The notes under the pieces were generated by a model. The model was not told the DNA's origin. It saw nothing but the letters and a program-made list of their open reading frames with translations, and did no database searches. From positions 14,989,001 to 15,049,000 of the forward strand of contig NC_079888.1 of NCBI RefSeq assembly GCF_029227915.1: a stretch of 60,000 nt of DNA. The letters are read 5' to 3'. The position numbers and the translations under genes are program-made. This DNA is from Hydractinia symbiolongicarpus (taxonomy: Eukaryota > Cnidaria > Hydrozoa > Anthoathecata > Hydractiniidae). This document shows positions 13,024 through 21,395 of the stretch, in pieces. Every line of letters starts with the position of its first letter. Within the stretch, counting starts at the first letter, position 1.

Positions 13024-15007
13024 GATTAATTTCGTTCTCACAGAAAATTCCAGGGATGAATAATCGGCCTTTGACAATGACCTTTACCGCACGTTTGACT
13101 GATTTTATGATCGATTCCCATGTATCTTCCATCCATGGGTTAGCTGCAGGGTAAAGTTTCCATTCAATTTTATAATCGATTAACATCTTTGTCACCTTCG
13201 ATTGATCTAACTGGGATAGCGGTTCTTTTAGCTCGCGTTCCGCTCCAATAAAATTCGTACCGTTGTCACTTCTGATAATCTAGATATTTCCTCTTCGACT
13301 ATAGAACCTTCTTAGTGACATTTTGAAGCAATCTGTGGATAGGTCGCCGGCTAATTAGTGCTGCTATGGGATGTTTTGGGTACAAGATAAATTGATGCTT
13401 CACATTCTCTGAAAGTTCAGCTCTACTGAGACGTCCACCGACTCGGATTAATTGCTGATTGAAGCAAAACTGAAGTGGCAAGATCCAGCTACTTTTGGAC
13501 ATAACGTTGTTCGTCTTCAAGGATTGATATTCATTAGGGTACGATTCTATCTGAGAGATACGACAAACTTCTAATTCGGTATCTGAGATATTGGATGCTG
13601 TTAAGGTTGTAAACGATTCTCTTTATGAACAGTCTCGTTTCCACTTTAACCAATTCGACTTACGTTTGATAATCCATGCTGTATGTGGAATCAATTTTCT
13701 CCATGATGAGTAGTGATTCCATTTAGTCACTGGGAAAATTTTGTTGTTAACCAATTGTGTCGTAGCAATGTTAACGGTGTTTTCGGCGATTTCAGGTTTC
13801 ACTGGACAATCCTTTCGCACTTTTCAAAGGAACTCTAAGCCTTTTATCCAGCGGCATTCTGTAGACAATATTCCAAAGTTGATGTTTCTGGTGCTATCGA
13901 AAGCAACGTTCAGCACACCAGGTATGAAGTACCAACTGTTAATTTGTGTATTTTCACGTATTTCGTTGACTCTGTGTGCATAATATACTAACTAAAACAA
14001 GAACTTTCATTACGTATATAGCTTAATTCACTTTAAGAATCACTCCAAAGAAAAACGTTATCGACCCTAAAGCTGATTTCGCTCGTTATCACACATTTTA
14101 TCCTTGAATTTATAACTGCTGCTTGTAATTCCAACCTTGGTATCGTTAAAGAAATTTTCTTTCATTGGCGCGAGACGAGATTTTTCCTTAACGAAACAGC
14201 AATTAATTTTATTTTCGTTTTCAGCTCTGAAATACGCTACGATGTGCAGTTCCATGTTGGGATTTTCTGTTCTGTGAAATTTGTACCATCTTGGAATCTG
14301 AATGCTATTCATTTGTTTGACATTGGTTTTCCACTTGTTCCATCGTATTAGAAAGTCGTTGGGCAAATCTTCATCCCAATCAATTTTATGTTTCCAAGGA
14401 TCTTGCACGATCAACTTCTATTCCAGGACGGCAGGAACTACTATTCTGAGGGAATCGAATATTGAGCTCACGAAGCTAAAGAGTCCTCTTGTGGTAGAAG
14501 GCAACTCCTTTAAGACCAATTTGATTTGTAGAACGTCAATTTCTGTGTCCCATAGTACACCCAGGGCTCTTTCGAAAGGCAGATTACTCTAATTGAGGTT
14601 GACGATTTTCTTTGGTAATTTCAATGGCGGTAAAGCTTTCATGATTTCTCGATTATTTGATAGCCATTTCGTAAGTCGAAAACTTCCTGTTTTAAGTAGC
14701 TTAGTGATTTGAGTGGCTATGAAGATCGCTTTTGCAGTAGTCGGTTGAGAATTCAGAAAGTCATCCATGTAAAAATCTTGTTTGAGTGCCTTGATGACTT
14801 CGTTTTCAAAGTTGTTCTTTTCGTAGATTGCTATTTTCTTTAACGCCCAGTTGGTACAACAGAGCGAATCTGCCTTCCCAAAAAGGTTGAAATTTTGTAA
14901 TCTTCTATTTTGTCGATTTTCTTATTCCTCTAAACAAACCTATGAGCGTCTCGATCTGCTGGTCGTACCTGCACTTTGTGAAACATCTGCTCGATGTCCG
15001 CTATTAA
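13024..15007 (-). mobile_element. BEL/Pao LTR retrotransposon remnant (RT to integrase)
   Basis: Reading leftwards on the minus strand, a BEL/Pao-type polyprotein can be followed with frameshifts. It has a reverse transcriptase start (ALIADIEQMFHKVQV near 15,000), the catalytic box FYMDDFL near 14,770, the RNase H-side block (KHKIDWDEDLPNDFL, 14,340-14,400; ELHIVAYFRAENE near 14,240), the integrase zinc region (QLIRVGGRLSRAELSENVKH, 13,380-13,450) and the end of the integrase core (PWMEDTWESIIKSVKRAVK, 13,070-13,130). It stops abruptly at the (TAA)n tract on the left and at the Polinton on the right. No LTR, gag or protease is visible. Confidence 0.8.
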
Positions 15008-17100
15008 TGCATATTCCGAGGAAGACTATATAGAGGACATCCAAGATCTATATGATCCGCCGGGGAGAGATTTTACGCCTCAGTAACATAAGCATGCTCT
15101 CCACAAGACATTTCGAAGTTTTAGAATTCCCGGTATAGGAGGAGCCGATGTCGACATGTATATAGGGATGGTGCGACCAAACGTGAAAACCTTGATTGAG
15201 GACCAGGTAAAAGATATGCGATCGGGGAGGTACAATTGTCCCTGTGGAAAACAAACTCGGAGGAGGCCAACGATGAGAATATTGAGATAAAAAAAGTCTT
15301 CAAAAGTAATATGGCCTCAGTCTTCCAGGGTAGCAACGTGGACGACGTGCTGGATAGAATGTTTGCTCAGATTAAAACACATGTAGAACATCCAGCACTA
15401 CCCCAAAGCGGATTCACCATCAGTCAAATCATACACCGCGATGTAGAGGTTCGTCATATATAGCGCTACCCAAGTGGATACCTTCGAAAAAGGCTATCAT
15501 TAACCCGGTAAATGAAGACGAGAATTGTTTCAAGTGGTATATCAGAGCTTCATTACATCATGAGGAAATTGGGAGGAACCCGAATCGAATATCTCATATA
15601 CAAGCACCAAGAGTATATAAAAGTTTGAGGACAATAACAAGGACATTGCGGTAAACATCCTATATATAATGGGGAAGAAGACCAACATCCTACGTCGATA
15701 GGTGCACAACAGACGTACTAAGTTGGTGACTCTTCCGCTTATCACCGATGATAAAAAGACCCACTACACGGTTGTTAAGAGTCTTTCACGACTCTTAGGC
15801 AGTGAGACATCAAAAAACACAAAATCGATGCATTTTTGCCTGAACTGCCTACATGGCTTCAAGACGGTTGAATCGAGGAACAAGCACTAAAGATATTGCA
15901 AGGACCACGAGGCCGTTAAAATAACAATGCTAACAAAGGCTAAAAAATGGCTATTCTATAGAGATGGTCAGATGCAGATCAAGGTACCCTTTGCTATATA
16001 TGCAGATTTCGATAGCTTATTGATATGGGTACATTCTAGAAGTTGATATCGATTACCCCGAGAGGCTACACGACAGGCATAACGGGTTGCCGTTCCTACC
16101 CGAACGCAGGACGGTCCACAGGGTAGAGAAACTAGTACCAAATTTAGAGAACAAACCAAAGTACGTGGTATATATCAGAGGCCTTTACGAGGCCTTAAAA
16201 CCTGTGCTTAAATTGAAGAGAGTACGCGGGGTCATCCAATTCAACCAAAAGCCATGGCTTAGGGGCTATATAGACACAACACAAGCCTGAGAACGGCTGC
16301 CAAAAACAAGTTCGAGAAGGACTTCTACAACCTGATGAATTTGAGCGTGTTTGACAAGACGATGGAGAGTATTAGAAATCACCGCAACATTCAGCTGGTC
16401 ACCAATGAGGACAAGTACATGAAGCTCGTGATGAAGCCTAATTTCAAGAGTGGAAGTCGGTTTAGCAAGCACCGTTGAAAAGGGCAAGACGGAGGTCAAG
16501 ATGAACAAGCCGTATACATTGGTCAGGCGATACTAGATATGTCAAAAATGGTGATGTATGAGTTTCACTATGATTTCATACAACCCAAATACGGTAGCAA
16601 ATTGCAACTGTGCTACATGGACACAGACAGCTTTGTATTCCACATACGAAGAGAAGACTTTTACCGTGACATTGCCCAAGACGTCAAGACACACTTCAAT
16701 ACGAGTGCCTATAGTGCGGAAGATAAAAGACTTCTTCCCGTAGGGAAAAAACAAGAAGGTCGTAGGCCTCATGAAGGACGTTAAATGGGAAGATCATGAC
16801 AGAATTCATCACTCTTAGGGCCAAACTATATGCCTACAAGAGCCTTAAAAAAGAGATCAGTGATCTCAAAACGAAGGGCATGAAGAGATGCGTAACCAAA
16901 AAATCCATCACCTTTGATGACTATCGGCGATATCTGGAAGAGGGCGTTGACGTCTACAAGAGCTAGGTGTTGATTCAAAACAAAAACCACCAAATCTACA
17001 CCCAAAAGGTCAACAAATTAGCCCTTAACAGGGAGGATGATAAAAGGCTTGTACAACACATTCAAATTACGACACTTTCCCGTAGCCGTTACCGCCTGAT
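15008..17100 (+). pseudogene. Polinton DNA polymerase B, copy A (internally deleted)
   Basis: Starting within a region shared with copy B (EDIQDLYD; HKHALHKTFRSFRIPGIG), the remnant runs through many frame changes. A C2H2 finger (FCLNCLHGF...SRNKH) lies near 15,830-15,890. An exonuclease-I-like box (FAIYADFDSLL) lies near 15,990-16,020, with Asp where the family usually has the catalytic Glu. Immediately after it, near 16,020, the sequence jumps to the palm motif A region (GYILEVDIDYPERLH), so roughly 1.5-2 kb present in copy B is missing. Motif C (LCYMDTDSFVFHI) is at about 16,605-16,645. The C-terminal block (ITFDDYRRYLEEGVDVYKS) ends near 16,965. Not functional. Confidence 0.85.
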
Positions 17101-17122
17101 GTCTACGCGGAAATAAAGGGAG

Positions 17123-17698
17123 GTGTGTTTGCATATCGCTATACTTTTACCGCATGCACTGATCGCGTTTTGCTTCTTTCGATATAGACGTATAACAAAG
17201 AGAATGTCTGATATTGCACGAGTATTTGACAATGGCTCTGCAGAATACGAACAGATAGAGAAACCTATGGATAGACGCCAAGTCCTGAAGGAAGCCCTAC
17301 GGAAGGGCAAGGGCCATCTCCTACCTGAAAAATGCACAGAAGGGTTTGTCAACAAGGCTCCAGATGAGGCCATCGACAAAGTCCATACCGAGTATGTACA
17401 ACGTGAGCTTCAAGAGAAAAGGGAGAATACCACAAGGGCGTTGACTACCCATGTTATCAGCCTGTATGCAAATTTGAATGGGAACTTCGTCGACATCGAC
17501 ATTGTAGATGAATTACGTCGAGATATCGAAGAATACCCTATAATCCGACACTCTATGACAGATCTTGGTATCCTGGTGTACTGCACCATTGGAAGGTGTC
17601 TTGCCCCAGTCCTGGTGGCAGGACACACGGCGAGACATATGTCTAAGAAAAAGGAGGATGCAGAGACTAACGAGGAAGAGTCTCGGATGGTGGTATAA
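17123..17698 (+). CDS. conserved Polinton protein with N-terminal membrane segment, copy A
   Basis: An open frame of about 190 codons. It begins with a hydrophobic stretch (HIAILLPHALIAFCFFRYRR) and continues with a charged region (ARVFDNGSAEYEQIEKPMD), a coiled-coil-prone region (VHTEYVQRELQEKRE) and a conserved block SMTDLGILVYCTIGRCLAP. Copy B has the same protein at 40499-41084. The first codon of the open frame is GTG and the ATG seen in copy B is not preserved here, so the start is probably lost. Function unknown; in both copies it follows the polymerase directly. Confidence 0.65.
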   Translation: MCLHIAILLPHALIAFCFFRYRRITKRMSDIARVFDNGSAEYEQIEKPMDRRQVLKEALRKGKGHLLPEKCTEGFVNKAPDEAIDKVHTEYVQRELQEKRENTTRALTTHVISLYANLNGNFVDIDIVDELRRDIEEYPIIRHSMTDLGILVYCTIGRCLAPVLVAGHTARHMSKKKEDAETNEEESRMVV

Positions 17699-17699
17699 T

Positions 17700-18074
17700 A
17701 AAAGGAGTGGGGAGGGACAAAAACAAGAAGAGAGAGTCATTACAAAACCACCAAAGCATCCGGGACGTGTGGCCCAAGGACACAAGTTGGCTGCACTGAT
17801 GAAGAAGAGGAAGGAAGAAATAAAGCAACAAGAGGATACTGTAGAGCCTGCAGTCAAAGCCTCTTCTGGGACAAGTTCCGTGCAGTCGGTTCACATCTAT
17901 GGGGCCGGTACGCTGGCCGTTCTTGTCATAGGTGTCGGGATATGGTGGTATAGGTCCGGAAACAAATCTCAAAACATCACACCTGAGCCCCAGCAGGGAA
18001 AACAGGATAAACCCCAGCCAAATATCGAAATACTTAAGATGCATTGGATTTTTTCAAAAAATGACACTAAATAA
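17700..18074 (+). CDS. basic protein with single membrane segment, copy A
   Basis: The frame is open from before 17,700 to the TAA at 18,072-18,074. A basic motif (RVITKPPKHPGRVAQGHKLA) is followed by a Lys/Glu-rich helix, a Ser-rich linker and one membrane segment (YGAGTLAVLVIGVGIWWY, about 17,900-17,955). Copy B has the same protein (40010-40195 and leftwards) with an ATG before the basic motif (MSDEEQKQEKRVITK); here no ATG is visible at that place. Function not known. Confidence 0.55.
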   Translation, partial: KRSGEGQKQEERVITKPPKHPGRVAQGHKLAALMKKRKEEIKQQEDTVEPAVKASSGTSSVQSVHIYGAGTLAVLVIGVGIWWYRSGNKSQNITPEPQQGKQDKPQPNIEILKMHWIFSKNDTK

Positions 18075-18329
18075 ATGGCAGCAAGCAACGTAAGCCCTAA
18101 AGAGAAGGAGATTCTGGACATGTTGTACGAAATAGTCGTAGACCTTAGTTTCACCCTTGCCTATGCCATGGCAGGTAAGGAATGTTTGGGTATAACAAGG
18201 TCATCTGCAAGAATGGATACAAATGACGTTCTTAAAATGGTGTTGTATTTTTCTGCAGGTCGGGCGAGCCGTGAGATGGCTGTGAAGAAGGGATGGCTCC
18301 CCGCGAGTATCGTGCCAAAACCTAAATAA
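18075..18329 (+). CDS. small conserved Polinton protein, copy A
   Basis: An intact 84-codon frame with an ATG in the context ACTAAATAAATGG, the same 13 bases found before the ATPase ATG at 19178. It is partly hydrophobic (LSFTLAYAMAG; VLYFSAGRAS) and homologous to 39573-39812 in copy B. Its stop-to-start spacing with the preceding gene is close. Function unknown. Confidence 0.6.
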   Translation: MAASNVSPKEKEILDMLYEIVVDLSFTLAYAMAGKECLGITRSSARMDTNDVLKMVLYFSAGRASREMAVKKGWLPASIVPKPK

Positions 18330-18360
18330 GCGTCTAGTAAAATTTCTATTTCCCATGGAG

Positions 18361-18690
18361 GAGATAGAAATCAATATGGAAGGAACCAAGTGCCCAAGAC
18401 AATTTTAAGGTCAAGGTAAATGGTCAAACTACAAAAACATGAACATGGTGCCTAACTGGAAAGAAAATGTCAAGGGGCAGCACATACGCACCGGCTTCCA
18501 CCCTCTATATGAGCTCATGACTATCTGTAGAGGTTATATTGAAGCCAGTTTTCCGAGGTTCGTACCTAGGTGCTCTAAAAGCATTTGCGCGTTCACCATA
18601 AGATACCGTTTCAGTATGTGGAAACTGGAGGGCAGCCCACGCTCGCCGAGGTTGCCAAGGCAATACACAAGGCTACTACCTGAATAGTAA
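18361..18690 (+). pseudogene. HNH-like nuclease remnant, copy A
   Basis: One frame near 18,590-18,690 reads VHHKIPFQYVETGGQPTLAE followed by VAKAIHKATT. This is the His-rich core and downstream helix of an HNH/LHH-type nuclease, and copy B has the same block at 39213-39542. The N-terminal half is in a different frame (18439 onward) and there is no single open frame, so it is broken. Confidence 0.5.
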
Positions 18691-18699
18691 ATAGAGATC

Positions 18700-19000
18700 A
18701 GGGCATGTTCAAAATGCAAACACATTCTAGCCCCCGACAAGTTTATGATTAGGGGCAGTAGTCGAACAAAGAGTTGTATAAATTGCCTAGATAAAGCCAA
18801 GGGAAAACGGCGGCGTATCAAATGCAAGGACCATGTTATCGAACCCTAGGTAGACGCTCTTGCAATTGACAAAGAGATTAGAGGGCTTCAACAGGATCAG
18901 AATTGTCTACTTCTATATACACTGTTGACATATGACATTATACCTGGTACATTGAACTCATCGGAGAGAGCCAGGAGAAGGCACTACTAATCCAAAGGTA
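18700..19000 (+). pseudogene. zinc-ribbon protein remnant, copy A
   Basis: The reading CSKCKHILAPDKFMIRG...SCINCLDKAK gives a four-cysteine ribbon, followed by a block conserved in copy B (KCKDHVIE, then DKEIRGLQQDQNCLLLYTLL). Stops interrupt it near 18,848 and 18,990. The ribbon module resembles the one that opens the zinc-ribbon/HNH protein, so the family seems to have been reused within the element. Confidence 0.55.
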
Positions 19001-19177
19001 CCGCAAGGTACTGCGATGCCTACAGGGAAAATTATCCTATTCTACTCTAGCCATCAAATATAGGACCCCAAATACCAAACTCTGCCCTGCCTGTCGAGAG
19101 TCCTTGGGTAATAATCACGGTGGCGTTTTAATATGTTCCTAACGTTCACAACAGAAAATGGAGCAACTACTAAATAA

Positions 19178-19798
19178 ATGGATGTTGTGAAGGAGTCGCA
19201 TACTTCAATTTTTACTGACCCGACAAGTTGTGGCAAGACACAACGTGTTTTGAATCTACTCAGGAATGAGTATAGGAAGCACTTCCGCAATATAGTGATA
19301 CTTTGCCCTACCCTGCGATGGAATACCACCTCTTTGTAGAGGGACTCGCTTTGGAAGGACTCTTACGTGTTCCTGATAGACCCCGAAAATTAACGTTTTG
19401 AATGGATCCAAAAATTGTCCTCATTTTTGGCGTCCGAGGGCACGTTACTTGTGATTGACGACGTCATACCTGATGAAAACCTCGACAAGCATCGGCAATC
19501 CCTACTTAAATTGGCTATTTCGGGAAGGCATCGCAAACATAACTTTTGGCTGTTAACCCAATCGTATACTGCATTACATAAAAATTTGAGACGTCAAAAG
19601 AAACAGATTTTTGCCTGGTACCCATCTGAGAGGAGTGACATGAAAATGATAGACGAGGAAACCAACCTTATTTCAGATTGGGATGATATCAGAGCCGAAT
19701 TGAAAAAATCCAACCATGCATGCCTATACGTAAGGCTTGAACACCCCGGGACCTGGAAGATTGGAGTGACCCAAGTGAAATCTTCTGGCTTACGTTGA
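19178..19798 (+). pseudogene. packaging-type ATPase (A32/FtsK-HerA-like), copy A
   Basis: The ATG at 19178 (context ACTAAATAAATGG) opens a 206-codon frame broken only by two in-frame stops, at 19337 and 19391. Walker A reads TDPTSCGKT, with Asp where Gly is usual; copy B has the identical variant. Walker B reads LLVIDDV near 19,445. A conserved block (SGRHRKHNFWLLTQSY) follows, with a sensor-like Gln. In Polintons and related viruses this ATPase is thought to move DNA into capsids. Apart from the two stops, this copy is close to full length. Confidence 0.85.
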
Positions 19799-19810
19799 TA
19801 TATTAGAAAG

Positions 19811-20590
19811 ATGTCATCGCAAGTTATGTTCAACACAGGAACCATAAGGACCCTGGTCAACAACCAGGATCAACCTATGTTTAAACGCGCTGATTTCGGA
19901 CGTTTCTTGGTCATCGAAAAGAGTCTTATGGAGATATTCCCACCCTTCCACGCCGTGAGATAGGGTTGGTTACAAACCAACCACTAAAAGGAGATTAAAA
20001 TAGGTATGACTCTTTTGTGACGTTAGACGACGCATTAAAGATTGTGTGTAGGTAAAAAAATCCTAGGGCGGTGGGCCTAATCAAATGGTTAACCCGGGCA
20101 GGTATGAAAAAACTACAAGACCAACTTGAGAAGCAGCGCCAGGCCCTTAAGGACAGAGATATTGCCGTCGTTATGATCTTGACGGCAGAGATAGTCAGCT
20201 CATGGTACTCGAGGACGAACTTGAGGTACGGACTAAGGAAAACGCAGGACTTAAAAAAAGATATGTTCCGCACAGATATCAATATGATACTGTGCTATGT
20301 GTGGTTGATAAAAACGATTCTCACGAGCATAGAAAAAAGGTATACATAAGCACTATATGATCCGATGCCAGCGTAGCAACTCGGTGCAAGAATAAACACG
20401 TTAAAAGCAATGTACCCTAATATGACTGCGAGGAAACCGGAATGCGATGATCTGAATGCTGTACATGCCTGGTGGCGATTCAGGGACCATACCCTAGGCA
20501 TTGAGAGCTTTTACCTCAACCATTTTACGTTACCCAACGATGATACGCGGGATCTATTCGAGGGAATGTTTGACATTGATATGTCGTAAG
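19811..20590 (+). pseudogene. Bro-N family protein, copy A
   Basis: The ATG at 19811 begins a Bro-N-like domain (MSSQVMFNTG; MFKRADFGRFL) that meets a stop near 19,963 and continues in other frames: VTLDDALKIV, then PRAVGLIKWLTRAGMKKLQ (20,065-20,120), a coiled-coil linker and a C-terminal domain like that of copy B (VPHRYQYDTVLCV near 20,265; final FYLNHFTLPNDDTRDLFEG near 20,510-20,570). Bro-N proteins are DNA-binding regulators common in large DNA viruses. Broken by several frameshifts. Confidence 0.65.
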
Positions 20591-20774
20591 CAGGCGCAAA
20601 TTTCTCTTGTGGGTAGTAAAAATTACCGCATCAAAGGCAGGCTTTTAAAGCCCTTCCCTATTAACCCTTTCAGCTGTATGTTAAAAGGTAGTGAAATATC
20701 AAAAAGTTGGAAGCTTATCTACAAAGGAATCAATTTACAGTCAGCTATAATATTCAGGTACAGGGTCAATGAGG
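20591..20774. other. unassigned spacer between Bro-N and integrase remnants
   Basis: Copy B has most of an integrase gene at the mirrored place. Here the integrase reading ends after about 70 codons and this short AT-richer stretch shows no match that I can see. It probably marks the deletion that removed the integrase core. Confidence 0.4.
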
Positions 20775-20977
20775 GTAGTCGATACGTTTTGGGCCCCTGA
20801 TGTGCCGTAAGAGCTGTTCACTCAGACAATGAGTAACCTTTTTTATGAGAGACCGCTCTCCTTTGCGAGCAACTTGATGGCTTTGCTCCCGGTCCAGAGA
20901 GGTTCCGGGGTGTAGTAGATATTGCTTAGCTTTTCAGCCTCCTCATCGGTAACAATATGTGGTAATTTTTCTGACAT
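20775..20977 (-). pseudogene. integrase N-terminal fragment, copy A
   Basis: From the ATG at 20977-20975 the minus strand encodes MSEKLPHIVTDEEAEKLSNI, then LWTGSKAIKLLAKESG and, after a frameshift, a block ending GPKRIDYPH. Copy B shows the same order at 36240-36450. The catalytic core (both Asp and the Glu) is absent, so this copy cannot encode an active integrase. Confidence 0.75.
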
Positions 20978-20992
20978 TAAATGTCAGAAAAA
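20966..20992. promoter_or_regulatory. 27-bp perfect palindrome over the integrase start
   Basis: Arms 20966-20978 (TTTTTCTGACATT) and 20980-20992 are exactly complementary around a single central base. The palindrome holds an ATG on both strands; the minus-strand one is the integrase start. Copy B keeps a spaced version, TGACAT...ATGTCA (36223-36245), at the same place. Confidence 0.8.
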
Positions 20993-20997
20993 CGTTC

Positions 20998-21395
20998 CTA
21001 CAAATTCTTATAGGCAACAAACCCTAGTAGAGATAGGGAGCCAACAAGGAAGGCCAAATTTCCATCCTGTTGTTGCTTTAAGGATACGTAGAAATCTTTC
21101 AATTGCGGACATTCTTGTCTGAAGCAATGCAATAGCTGTACATGTCGTCATCCAATTCACGCAGGCTTTTACCGGCCTTTATTTGCAGTTCCCGCTGTTC
21201 GTTGAACCAGTCTAATTTGGCTTGTCTATCTTGTATCCGCTTTGCTTGGGCGGCTTGTAGTTGTTCCATCACCCTATCATGCCTTTTCCTCTCCGCCACA
21301 CCGTGTCCTGCAAGTTTAAAAAATAAGAAGTTTGTACCGCTGAATGCAAATGCATTTATCGCAGCACCTGCTACGATAACAGCTATTGTCTCCAT
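20998..21395 (-). pseudogene. membrane protein next to integrase, copy A
   Basis: The ATG at 21395 starts METIAVIVAGAAINAFAFSG, a hydrophobic N-terminus, then a charged helical region (RIQDRQAKLDWFNEQRELQI) and, after one frameshift near 21,100, a C-terminal hydrophobic end (LAFLVGSLSLLGFVAYKNL). Copy B has an intact 132-residue version at 35815-36213. It is probably a two-pass membrane protein. Function unknown. Confidence 0.7.
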
